Shown one piece after another: positions 29,350 to 35,270 of a DNA stretch of 36,876 bases. Positions within the stretch are counted from its first letter, which is position 1. Each line of letters opens with the position of its first letter. Source of the DNA: a virus; IMG/VR virus record IMGVR_UViG_3300032334_001337, positions 1-36,876 of that record, one strand, 5' to 3'. A model generated the notes under the pieces. The model was given only the letters and a program-made list of their open reading frames with translations, was not told the origin of the DNA and searched no databases. The position numbers and the translations under genes were made by a program.

Positions 29350-31260
29350 CTATTCCCTCGTTAAATCCCCATTTGAATAACTTGATCTATATGAATCCTT
29401 CGTAAATACAACTCCGGAAATGTCTTCACCAGATGCAATAACATCCTTTACCATATTTATTTGACTTTTTGAAATGTCAAATACAAGGTACAAATCTTTT
29501 AATCCAATTACATCATTGGATTCTGGATATGCTTGAATTTGTATAATGTTATTTGGAAGTAAAGTTGAATTTATATTAATAGTATTAATCATAATTTCAC
29601 CAGTTTCATAATTAATTGTTCCTGCCGATTTAATGACAGTTACGGATGAATTTTCTTGAGGAGGAGAAGAGTTAGTTGATCTTATGATAGATAAAACTCC
29701 AGTTTTATTATCCGAATTTGGTATATCGGTAAAATATACGGTGTTTGGATCATTATTAATAGTAAATCCAGTAGATTTGATATTATAACCTTCAGATTTT
29801 ATGTGAAATTTATTACCAAAGCAGAGTTCATATTGTGTAAATTGATTCAATAGTACCTTTAAATCTCTTCTAATTCTAACTTTTGTAATATTTGAAGTGA
29901 TTGAAATATCAGTATTATCAATTACTTGAAGTATTTTACTATATTTAAATCTTCCACCAAATTTATTAAGATCGATGGAATTTGCATATGTCGTCAATAA
30001 AGATTGAATCTTCGATTTTAATTGCTCTATATTTGAAACCTTAGAGTAATCATAATAAACTGAAGAGTCAATTTCCACATAAAGAATTTTAAGATCAACA
30101 ATTTTCTGATTAATACCAGAAATGCTATATTGCTTTAATTTTCTAAGAATTTGTTCCTTATCAAAATCAGAAACAAAATTTCCATTTTTTGGTTTTATAC
30201 TAATTGTTACTGATCCATATTCTGGTGGATCTAGTTCTTCTCCACCAACAACCGAAATTGATTCTGCATTTGGATAGATTATATTTTGAATTATAGCCTC
30301 ATAATCTTTTGCAGTAACTGCTCTATATTGTGAAGAATATAATCTAGGTGCAAAGTACTTAATGGAATCTACTGCTTCGATTTCTGATCCATTTCTAGAT
30401 GATACATTAGTTGTGATATTGATTGTATTTGTTGGAACTACAGGAACATTACTTGCATTTCTGAATGTTCCGGCAAATGTAAATTCCGACGCTCCATTAC
30501 CACTCGAACCATCCGTAACAATATAATTAACTGTTATAATAGTCCCGTTTATTAATTTTTTACCAAATCTTCCATCACCAAAAATAAGTTCATATTTCTC
30601 GTCTTTAACTTCTTGAATTAAATATATTTCAGATAATGAATTAATATCTACAATATTATCTACCAATGAATATTTTCTTGTAGTTCCAGAACTTCCTGGT
30701 CCTTTAACAGTTACAACAATTGAACTTGTATCAATATATGAGTTATCAAGAATAAACTTTTGATCCAATGATCCATTAACAGTAAATTCTTTGGTTAAAA
30801 ATGTTCCTTGATAAATTGGCAGATTAGTAAATGTTGCCGTACCATTTACCACATTTTGTGAAACATTTTCAGAAATTGAAAATATATACGAACTCGAATC
30901 TACCGTACCAACGCATACCAAACCAGCCTGTAAGGATATTGTTGGAGTTTCCGAACTAGTTTGTACAGTAAACGATACACGTGCCTCTGAGGACTTTCTA
31001 GACCTAGGTACATAACCAATATTTCTGGCAAGAGAAACTACGTTTTCCCTAACCGTTGCAGAATCCAAAAAGGATTCATTTACAACCATATTAGAGTTAA
31101 AAGCAGTAATATAAGTGTTATACGCTAGAGTATCAATTACAATGGAAAAATTAGACCCCTCAAAGTCAAAATCCGTGAAATCGGAATTTGCACGGATATA
31201 ATCCTTGATAGAGGTCTTTATCTGATCAAAATCTAGATTTGTAAACTTAGTAAAAGGCAT
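29350..31260 (-). CDS. 6: Baseplate wedge protein gp6
   Basis: 636 residues (T4: 660). The N-terminal MPFTKFTNLDFDQIKTSIKD with AFNSNMVVNESFLDSATVRE and VVSLARNIGYVPRSRKSS is the gp6/baseplate J-like signature. Later come a KYFAPRLYSSQYRAVTAKDY segment and AESISVVGGEELDPPEYGSV, also J-like. gp6 dimers form the inner ring of the baseplate and contact gp25, gp7 and gp53. The start is one base after the gene 25 stop and the stop is one base before the gene 7 ATG. The GAGGCAAC stretch in the end of gene 25 is a weak Shine-Dalgarno. Length and motifs look intact. Confidence 0.93.
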   Translation of the reverse strand: MPFTKFTNLDFDQIKTSIKDYIRANSDFTDFDFEGSNFSIVIDTLAYNTYITAFNSNMVVNESFLDSATVRENVVSLARNIGYVPRSRKSSEARVSFTVQTSSETPTISLQAGLVCVGTVDSSSYIFSISENVSQNVVNGTATFTNLPIYQGTFLTKEFTVNGSLDQKFILDNSYIDTSSIVVTVKGPGSSGTTRKYSLVDNIVDINSLSEIYLIQEVKDEKYELIFGDGRFGKKLINGTIITVNYIVTDGSSGNGASEFTFAGTFRNASNVPVVPTNTINITTNVSSRNGSEIEAVDSIKYFAPRLYSSQYRAVTAKDYEAIIQNIIYPNAESISVVGGEELDPPEYGSVTISIKPKNGNFVSDFDKEQILRKLKQYSISGINQKIVDLKILYVEIDSSVYYDYSKVSNIEQLKSKIQSLLTTYANSIDLNKFGGRFKYSKILQVIDNTDISITSNITKVRIRRDLKVLLNQFTQYELCFGNKFHIKSEGYNIKSTGFTINNDPNTVYFTDIPNSDNKTGVLSIIRSTNSSPPQENSSVTVIKSAGTINYETGEIMINTININSTLLPNNIIQIQAYPESNDVIGLKDLYLVFDISKSQINMVKDVIASGEDISGVVFTKDSYRSSYSNGDLTRE

Positions 31261-31261
31261 T

Positions 31262-31663
31262 TTATCTTGTTGCCTCTAATATGAATGTATATTGTTGTGT
31301 TGGAATTTCTTGACCGATAATATTAAAGGTAACTGTTACTTCAAATTCATTTGTATCTGGTTTTGGCAAAACATCGACGATAACATCATTAACTCTTGGT
31401 TCAAAATTATTAATAGTCGTTTTAATTTGTCTCTCAATTATAGATGCCGAAGCATAATCTACAAAATCAAATAAACTTGCACGAACATTAGAACCAATAT
31501 TAGGATCAAAAAATCTTTCAGATGGAATCGTTTCAATCAAATTGCGAATTGATCTTATAATTGCATTTTGATTTTTTAATATTGGCAAATCCTTTGTCAC
31601 AGGATGTGGTTCAAAGGATAAACTAATATCTTTAAAGAATCTAGATATCCTTACAATTGGCAT
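31262..31663 (-). CDS. 25: Baseplate wedge protein gp25
   Basis: 133 residues (T4: 132). Family features: an early FKDISLSFEPHPVTKDLPIL segment, NAIIRSIRNLIETIPSERFF followed by DPNIGSNVRASLFDF, then a helix IIERQIKTTINNFEPRVNDV. gp25 is a lysozyme-like-fold wedge subunit present in all contractile injection systems. It binds gp6 and the sheath. It opens the late operon 25-6-7-8 behind a NATAAATA match 23 bases upstream of the ATG. No obvious Shine-Dalgarno in the short leader. Confidence 0.93.
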   Translation of the reverse strand: MPIVRISRFFKDISLSFEPHPVTKDLPILKNQNAIIRSIRNLIETIPSERFFDPNIGSNVRASLFDFVDYASASIIERQIKTTINNFEPRVNDVIVDVLPKPDTNEFEVTVTFNIIGQEIPTQQYTFILEATR

Positions 31664-31686
31664 CAGGGTATAGAAATTTCTTCAGT

Positions 31687-31694
31687 TATTTATC
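31687..31694 (-). promoter_or_regulatory. T4-type late promoter before gene 25
   Basis: GATAAATA on the minus strand, 23 bases before the gene 25 ATG and one base after the TAA stop of the upstream 82-residue gene. It fits the NATAAATA late motif and would drive the baseplate operon. Confidence 0.6.
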
Positions 31695-31695
31695 A

Positions 31696-31944
31696 TTATT
31701 TCCATGAAGAACCATAAGAAGGTTCTGTTCCATATTCCCAATCATCATAATCATTTTGATTGCGAATTTGTTTATGCAGTTCAGACTGTTCCTTCAAATA
31801 GTGCTTTCTTGCTGGAATATCATCGTGCATAATCTCTTGAATTGTTCTTGGTTGTTCCTGAACACTATAATCAGTGATTAACCTTGTGGTTCCCCACATT
31901 TGATGCATGTAATTTGAATCTCTATCAACGGGTAAATTGGACAT
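31696..31944 (-). CDS. Hypothetical protein, 82 aa
   Basis: A hydrophilic protein starting MSNLPVDRDSNYMHQMWGTT and ending with an acidic/aromatic tail (YDDWEYGTEPSYGSSWK). The middle contains IQEIMHDDIPARKHYLKEQS, likely helical. It has a very good Shine-Dalgarno (AGGAG, 5 bases before ATG) that overlaps the foot of a short hairpin. Separated from gene 25 by a late promoter. I do not recognise the family beyond a cyanophage-like look; function unknown. Confidence 0.75.
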   Translation of the reverse strand: MSNLPVDRDSNYMHQMWGTTRLITDYSVQEQPRTIQEIMHDDIPARKHYLKEQSELHKQIRNQNDYDDWEYGTEPSYGSSWK

Positions 31945-31952
31945 TTTAGCTC

Positions 31953-32002
31953 CTGTTTTAATGAATAAAACAGAACTTTTATAAAGGAGGTTGCTATCTC
32001 CT
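31953..32002 (-). promoter_or_regulatory. Two short hairpins between speD and the 82-aa gene
   Basis: Hairpin one (31985-32002) is AGGAG, 8-base loop, CTCCT, then a U-rich stretch TTTATAAAA; it may be a weak terminator of speD. Hairpin two (31953-31973) is an 8-bp perfect stem CTGTTTTA/TAAAACAG with a 5-base loop, and its 3' foot overlaps the Shine-Dalgarno of the 82-residue gene, so it could dampen translation. Both are read directly; the roles are inference. Confidence 0.4.
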
Positions 32003-32010
32003 ATTTCTAT

Positions 32011-32352
32011 TTAACGATTTACCTCTCTAAGAGAATAATTATCAGAATTAAGATATTTTAGCAACTCTATGGCGATTAATTTTGGATTTCCTTCTCCACA
32101 GGTATAAACATCAATTGCCAAACAACCCTCTTCTGGCCATGTATGGCACGAAACATGACTCTCGGAAAGTGCAATGACAATTGTACATCCCTGAGGAATA
32201 AAACAGTGATGATAAATGTTAAGAATTGTCATTCCAGCGCGTTTAATTCCGCGCTTCATGACATCCTGAATGGCAATTCCATCATTCAAAAGGTCAAATT
32301 TAACATCATAGACCTCTAACAAGAGGTGTTTACCCATCGAAAAGCGTTTCAA
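32011..32352 (-). CDS. speD: S-adenosylmethionine decarboxylase proenzyme
   Basis: 113 residues, the usual size of prokaryotic class 1b SpeD. It decarboxylates S-adenosylmethionine to the aminopropyl donor for spermidine synthesis, using a pyruvoyl group made by self-cleavage. The key run ALSESHVSCHTWPEEG then DVYTCG holds the cleavage Glu64-Ser65, His70 and Cys85, with the same spacing as Ser63, His68 and Cys83 of the Thermotoga enzyme, so it looks active. speD is a known auxiliary gene of cyanophages; polyamines may aid DNA condensation. The TTG at 32352 has AGGA 10 bases upstream; the in-frame ATG at 32337 (MGKHLLLEVYDV) lacks one. An out-of-frame ATG-CCT-TGA lies just before the TTG. No speE is visible. 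A late promoter precedes it. Confidence 0.9.
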   Translation of the reverse strand: MKRFSMGKHLLLEVYDVKFDLLNDGIAIQDVMKRGIKRAGMTILNIYHHCFIPQGCTIVIALSESHVSCHTWPEEGCLAIDVYTCGEGNPKLIAIELLKYLNSDNYSLREVNR

Positions 32353-32372
32353 GGCATAAAAATCCTAAAAAT

Positions 32373-32828
32373 TTATTTATTTCTAATATTTTGAACCATT
32401 TCATAATCCTTTTCTAATATTTTCTTCAGATAATCATCATTCCAAAGATCATAATAACCAGTTTTTGCTAAAATTTGTCGCATTTTGGTCAAAAATTCTT
32501 TATTTTGATATAAAATCAGATTATACAGTCCATTATTTGTCTGAATACCATTAATAAAACTTGGTTCATCTCTAAAATCATCAAAAAACTTATATTTTGG
32601 GTATAACTCATTCAATTCTTGAATTTTCTGATATCCATAATTCAAGTCTAAATTATCTTCAATCACAAAAATAACGACACCAAACTCTTCGTCAAGAGGT
32701 TTGATGTCATCTACAGAACTTTTTACAATTTTATATGTGTTTGTTTTTGCAAAAGGACATATTGAATAACCTTTAAGGTCAGGATGAGATTTTGTTATTT
32801 GATCAATCCATTCCTTAAGGTCATTCAT
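32373..32828 (-). CDS. Conserved hypothetical protein, 151 aa
   Basis: Starts MNDLKEWIDQITKSHPDLKG and continues YSICPFAKTNTYKIVKSS. The 'ICPFAK' phrase is reminiscent of DUF1415-type proteins, but this is a weak likeness. The C-terminal half is a mixed helix region with NNGLYNLILYQNKEFLTKMR and YYDLWNDDYLKKIL. No membrane segment or signal. It is the last gene of a run of small genes that starts at the glycosyltransferase-like gene, with only 8 bases to the upstream 39-residue gene, and its TAA stop is part of the speD late promoter. ATG start, no Shine-Dalgarno. Function unknown. Confidence 0.75.
   Translation of the reverse strand: MNDLKEWIDQITKSHPDLKGYSICPFAKTNTYKIVKSSVDDIKPLDEEFGVVIFVIEDNLDLNYGYQKIQELNELYPKYKFFDDFRDEPSFINGIQTNNGLYNLILYQNKEFLTKMRQILAKTGYYDLWNDDYLKKILEKDYEMVQNIRNK
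32374..32381 (-). promoter_or_regulatory. T4-type late promoter before speD
   Basis: AATAAATA on the minus strand, 21 bases before the TTG start and 36 before the alternative ATG. It overlaps the TAA stop of the 151-residue gene. An AGGA Shine-Dalgarno follows at 32363-32366. Confidence 0.55.
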
Positions 32829-32836
32829 CTGTCGAA

Positions 32837-32956
32837 TTACTTTTTCTTTCTAGCGTTTGATGCTTTCTTTTGAGCACTAGATCTACACTGACCCGTTGCT
32901 TTTCTTTTATCACCATTACCAAATGTGGGATTCTTTTTTGGTTTTTTAGGTGCCAT
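32837..32956 (-). CDS. Very small basic protein, 39 aa
   Basis: Encodes MAPKKPKKNPTFGNGDKRKA, then TGQCRSSAQKKASNARKKK. About a third of the residues are Lys or Arg, and it has one Cys and Pro/Gly turns, suggesting nucleic-acid binding. The ATG overlaps the stop of the 50-residue gene by one base (TAATG), which strongly supports translation. The next gene starts 8 bases on. I recall similar tiny basic proteins in cyanophages; function unknown. Confidence 0.7.
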   Translation of the reverse strand: MAPKKPKKNPTFGNGDKRKATGQCRSSAQKKASNARKKK

Positions 32957-33108
32957 TATTTGCCCTGACCTCTATATTTCTTACGAGCCCCATTGCGAGA
33001 AGAAGCGGCGTATTTAGTTCCCATGCCATCTCCTTGACGAGACTTTTTAGGAGGACCCGGAATATAAGAACTGTTCTTATTTAGTCCACCCTTTGCTTTT
33101 GTTGCCAT
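32956..33108 (-). CDS. Small basic protein, 50 aa
   Basis: Encodes MATKAKGGLNKNSSYIPGPP, then KKSRQGDGMGTKYAASSRNG and a basic tail ending KKYRGQGK. It is rich in Gly, Lys and Arg with no hydrophobic core, so probably disordered and RNA- or DNA-associated. The Shine-Dalgarno GGAGA in the end of the upstream gene lies about 8 bases before the ATG. It overlaps the downstream 39-residue gene by one base. The 'SSYIPGPPKK' phrase is familiar from T4-like cyanophages. Function unknown. Confidence 0.72.
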   Translation of the reverse strand: MATKAKGGLNKNSSYIPGPPKKSRQGDGMGTKYAASSRNGARKKYRGQGK

Positions 33109-33113
33109 AATTT

Positions 33114-33281
33114 TTAATCTCCGATAATTTCAGTTTGAAGTTCGCTTGGATTTGGAGAACCTGTTTCGTAGTATTGCAACGCCAAGTCCTCCATAGTATC
33201 AAAATATTCTTCCTGTGATAGGTCCGAATAAATCTTACGACCTTTACAAAGAATATTGTAACGTTCGTGTTTATACGTCAT
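33114..33281 (-). CDS. Small hypothetical protein, 55 aa
   Basis: Encodes MTYKHERYNILCKGRKIYSD, then LSQEEYFDTMEDLALQYYET and GSPNPSELQTEIIGD. Acidic overall apart from the basic first 16 residues. It begins 8 bases after the glycosyltransferase-like stop and ends 5 bases before the next ATG, supplying that gene's Shine-Dalgarno from its last codons. The compact two-helix look recalls small cyanophage proteins with a 'hydrophobic-polar-Tyr-Phe-Asp' helix. Function unknown. Confidence 0.72.
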   Translation of the reverse strand: MTYKHERYNILCKGRKIYSDLSQEEYFDTMEDLALQYYETGSPNPSELQTEIIGD

Positions 33282-33289
33282 TTTTTAAC

Positions 33290-34051
33290 TTAGATTACTC
33301 TTGTCTTCTCGTGACCAACTCTGATACGAGGATCGCACCAAATTTCAAAGCCTGCTTCTTTTGCATCGAGACAGAATGACACATCTTCTCCACACATGTC
33401 CTGAACTTCTCCAGATTCAAATACCTGCATCTTTGGTGCAAACCATGGATACTTGATGCCTTCGTTTTCAAATACGCCATGTTTGATCAGCAACCATCCA
33501 AATCCTGCATAGTCTACGGTGAAAGGCTTCCGACGCTTCGAAATGCTCTCAAGAGTTTCGTGATTCATGACTCCACCATTATTGCGGAAATCATCTTCCT
33601 CCATCCAGTGTGCAACAGAAGTAGTATGACCATCTTCTGTACAATACCATCCAGAAGCAATATCTTTATCCATCAAAACAAGTTGATAGAATTTTTCAGT
33701 ATTGAAGATGATATCAGAATCAATCCAAAGTTGCCAATCATACTTCAGTTTCCCATCCCATGGAAGTTGATCAGGTCCTCTTAGCACATTTGCACCTAAA
33801 CATTTGCATCTTGCAAAGTTTACCATGGAGGAATAGTCTTGAGAAATTTGAATACTTCCGCCATTCTGAACAATATCAAAACACAGTTGCACAAAGTTCT
33901 TCAAGTATGCATAGGAAACTCCTCTGCCAGGAAGACAGAACACAACGGATTTTCCTCTGATCATCTCTCTTGCTAGATTGTAATCCCACTCTTCCCCACT
34001 ACCAGTACTTACGGTGGGGGTTTTTGCTTTTACAGTAAATCCTTTAGCCAT
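33290..34051 (-). CDS. GT-A-type glycosyltransferase-like protein
   Basis: 253 residues. After a short variable start comes a Rossmann-like strand (KSVVFCLPGRGVSYAYL, about 34-50), a polar helix, then WQLWIDSDIIFNTEKF with the DSD triad at 111-113, the metal/nucleotide-sugar motif of GT-A enzymes. The C-terminal part holds VDYAGFGWLLIKHGVFE, GEDVSFCLDAKEAGF (221 onward) and a final DPRIRVGHEK with His247, placed as the metal-binding His of such enzymes. This pattern fits family-2-like glycosyltransferases found in cyanophages. Substrate is unknown; candidates are host surface polysaccharide or a phage virion protein. A strong sigma70 promoter precedes it, so it is probably an early gene leading a run of small genes. 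No Shine-Dalgarno in the A-rich leader. Confidence 0.75.
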   Translation of the reverse strand: MAKGFTVKAKTPTVSTGSGEEWDYNLAREMIRGKSVVFCLPGRGVSYAYLKNFVQLCFDIVQNGGSIQISQDYSSMVNFARCKCLGANVLRGPDQLPWDGKLKYDWQLWIDSDIIFNTEKFYQLVLMDKDIASGWYCTEDGHTTSVAHWMEEDDFRNNGGVMNHETLESISKRRKPFTVDYAGFGWLLIKHGVFENEGIKYPWFAPKMQVFESGEVQDMCGEDVSFCLDAKEAGFEIWCDPRIRVGHEKTRVI

Positions 34052-34074
34052 AAAGTTTGTTTGTTTACTTCAGT

Positions 34075-34103
34075 ATCATACAACATTATGTAGCATCTGT
34101 CAA
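34075..34103 (-). promoter_or_regulatory. Near-consensus sigma70 promoter for the glycosyltransferase-like gene
   Basis: Minus strand: -35 TTGACA (34098-34103), 17-base spacer, -10 TATGAT (34075-34080). The predicted start is near 34068, leaving a leader of about 16 bases before the ATG at 34051. The match is 6/6 and 5/6, the best sigma70-type site seen in the window. Confidence 0.75.
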
Positions 34104-34115
34104 TTTAGAATATGA

Positions 34116-34292
34116 TCAGTCATCTTCTCTTTCTGACAATACGAGTTCTCCACACTCAACTTTGAGATTTAAATTTGTGTCCTCGTACCATGAAAGATCA
34201 TTCACAATCCATTCTGGAATTGTAACATAATAGTCTCCACTAATGGGATCGACTTGTAGAGGTTGAAAATTTTCTCCGGAATTTTTTCTCAT
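34116..34292 (-). CDS. Small AbrB/MazE-like protein
   Basis: 58 residues from the ATG at 34292. The core DPISGDYYVTIPEWIVNDLS then WYEDTNLNLKVECGELVLSE has the swapped-hairpin pattern of AbrB/MazE/SpoVT DNA-binding domains (strand, 'IP' turn, 'W-x-x-G/E-D' segment, strand). Such single-domain proteins are usually dimeric transcription regulators or antitoxins; no toxin gene is adjacent, so a regulator is likelier. The frame extends nine codons to a TTG at 34319, but the sigma70-like promoter at 34321-34350 would start transcription inside that extension, which favours the ATG. Gap to the next promoter is short. Assignment is by pattern only. Confidence 0.6.
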   Translation of the reverse strand: MRKNSGENFQPLQVDPISGDYYVTIPEWIVNDLSWYEDTNLNLKVECGELVLSEREDD

Positions 34293-34320
34293 TTTTGTAT
34301 ATGAATTTACCTTTTTCAAA

Positions 34321-34350
34321 ATTATATAGTATTTTGAGTTTTTAAAGCAA
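34321..34350 (-). promoter_or_regulatory. Sigma70-like promoter before the AbrB-like gene
   Basis: Minus strand: -10 TATAAT (34321-34326), 18-base spacer, -35 TTGCTT (34345-34350). It predicts a start near 34314 and so decides for the ATG start at 34292. Confidence 0.55.
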
Positions 34351-34497
34351 TCTATGAGGAATGTGTTTTACATCTCCGGAAATTTTTGTGTCTTGTGATA
34401 TATAAAGGTCGATTTTGGTTCGTTGTAGGTTAGGGTAGTTAGCCGTTTTTATATACGCCCCCATGACCCCGAAGACGCCCCCCGTCGCCCGTAGGGT

Positions 34498-34559
34498 AAC
34501 TGCCAAACACGAACGAAAGTAGGGGCGCTAAGTATAAACAACTGCGCCCCACGAACGAA
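34498..34559. repeat. 20-base direct repeat, two copies 42 bases apart
   Basis: Copies at 34498-34517 and 34540-34559 share AACTGC, a 4-base variable part, and CACGAACGAA (16 or more of 20 bases). A shortened third relative, CACGAAAGGT, is at 34597-34606. Each copy is followed 10-17 bases later by CTAAGTAT. The pattern resembles iterons or regulator sites; role unknown. Confidence 0.65.
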
Positions 34560-34759
34560 TACCTAACTGCCCCGCACTAAGTATGATTTAGAACCGCACG
34601 AAAGGTAGAACGCGATCATGGATTCTGCCTCACTAAGTGTAGAGAACGATTGCTCCCTTAAGTCACCAGAATAGGGCAAAGTGTAGACAATAGTGAACAT
34701 GATCAGAATGCAGTGGGAAAGTATAAAGAAAGGGGAGGGATTGCCTCCCCTAAGTGTAA
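34530..34759. repeat. Six-copy AAGTRTRA array
   Basis: Octamers fitting AAGTRTRR/AAGTRTRA start at 34530, 34579, 34635, 34679, 34719 and 34752, spaced 49, 56, 44, 40 and 33 bases. Four are preceded by CT (CTAAGT). On the minus strand they read YAYACTT, some like a -10 box (TATACT, TACACT). The intervals match neither a CRISPR array nor a coding repeat. Confidence 0.55.
34724..34751 (-). terminator. Intrinsic terminator after the 112-aa gene
   Basis: Minus strand: perfect 8-bp stem AGGGGAGG/CCTCCCCT with loop CAATC, followed by TTCTTT. It begins 10 bases after the stop codon of the gene ending at 34761. Confidence 0.8.
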
Positions 34760-34760
34760 C

Positions 34761-35099
34761 TTACCGTGCCCAAGTTACGCGGATGAACTTATCACCCTCT
34801 GTAACTTTAGCGGCGCCAGTTGCAACCTCTTTAGATTTTTCTGCCTTAAGTTGTATCTCAAGACAGGCGATTGCGTCACTGTATGTAACTTTATCGCGGG
34901 AGGTTAGTGATACCAACCCCCAGCAAGTGCGCTCGCTGGATACATCGGCGGCAATCATAATGCCTGCCAATTCTTCTCTCAAACGCTTGCATTCTGCATC
35001 CGCTTCTTTATACTTTGCATCAGCGGTTGCCAGTTTGCCCATAAGGTGCTCGATGGTATCGGATACGATAGCGGCGGGCAGATCGTAGGATTGTGCCAT
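34761..35099 (-). CDS. Hypothetical coiled-coil protein, 112 aa
   Basis: Starts MAQSYDLPAAIVSDTIEHLM. Residues 15-48 form a charged helix (KLATADAKYKEADAECKRLR) with heptad-like spacing, followed by a compact part (SSERTCWGLVSLTSRDKVTY) and a Lys-rich end VTEGDKFIRVTWAR. It uses more G/C-rich codons than the phage genes to the left. It stands alone with its own terminator. The ATG has no Shine-Dalgarno; the leader is C-rich with ACCACACCC. A 131-codon frame on the opposite strand is low-complexity and rejected. I do not recognise the family. Confidence 0.65.
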   Translation of the reverse strand: MAQSYDLPAAIVSDTIEHLMGKLATADAKYKEADAECKRLREELAGIMIAADVSSERTCWGLVSLTSRDKVTYSDAIACLEIQLKAEKSKEVATGAAKVTEGDKFIRVTWAR

Positions 35100-35230
35100 G
35101 ATTCGGGATTGTCAGGGGGGGGTGTGGTTGTTTCCCCCTGATGCAATTATTCTACAGCATAGGATGGGGGGATGGGGGGCATCCTGACAGAATCGGGACA
35201 GTTTCCGAACTGGCACAAGGGCCTGTAGAT
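35100..35230. other. Gene-free leader with G-rich hairpins
   Basis: Upstream region of the 112-residue gene. An 8-bp inverted repeat TCAGGGGG/CCCCCTGA (35112-35142) encloses a G/T loop, and a second, GGATG/CATCC (about 35161-35183), encloses two G6 runs. A weak -10-like TAGAAT (minus, 35149-35154) could start the gene's transcript. The G runs could form a quadruplex on the plus strand. Confidence 0.4.
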
Positions 35231-35260
35231 AATAAAAAAGGGAGGCGATTGTGCCCCCCT
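35231..35260 (-). terminator. Intrinsic terminator after the gp88-like gene
   Basis: Minus strand: 8-bp stem AGGGGGGC/GCCTCCCT (one G-U pair), loop ACAATC, followed by TTTTTTATT. It starts about 10 bases after the stop at 35271. The loop shares CAATC with the neighbouring terminators. Confidence 0.82.
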
Positions 35261-35270
35261 AAGTTATATT

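Larger units (their letters stand above)
34351..34760. other. Non-coding stretch with composition change
   Basis: No convincing gene. From 34351 to about 34430 the DNA is AT-rich like the phage genes. From about 34440 it turns G/C-rich with C-runs, and this continues to the right edge. It holds the direct repeats at 34498-34559, the AAGTRTRA array at 34530-34759, a perfect 7-bp hairpin at 34522-34550 (GGGGCGC, 15-base loop, GCGCCCC) and the terminator at 34724-34751. An imperfect relative of the terminator motif (GATTGCTCCCTTAAGT) lies at 34649-34664. No tRNA-like fold was found. Confidence 0.6.

Noticed and set aside
34498-34759. CRISPR array
   Set aside because: Repeats are short (8-20 bases), degenerate, with uneven spacing from 33 to 56 bases, and no cas gene is present.
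34351-34760. tRNA genes, as cyanophages often carry
   Set aside because: No T-loop GTTCRA signature with a matching acceptor stem was found on either strand by eye.
34693-35088. 131-codon frame on the plus strand
   Set aside because: Ser/Ala/Leu-rich shadow of the 112-residue minus-strand gene, which has a coherent helix and a terminator in the correct place.
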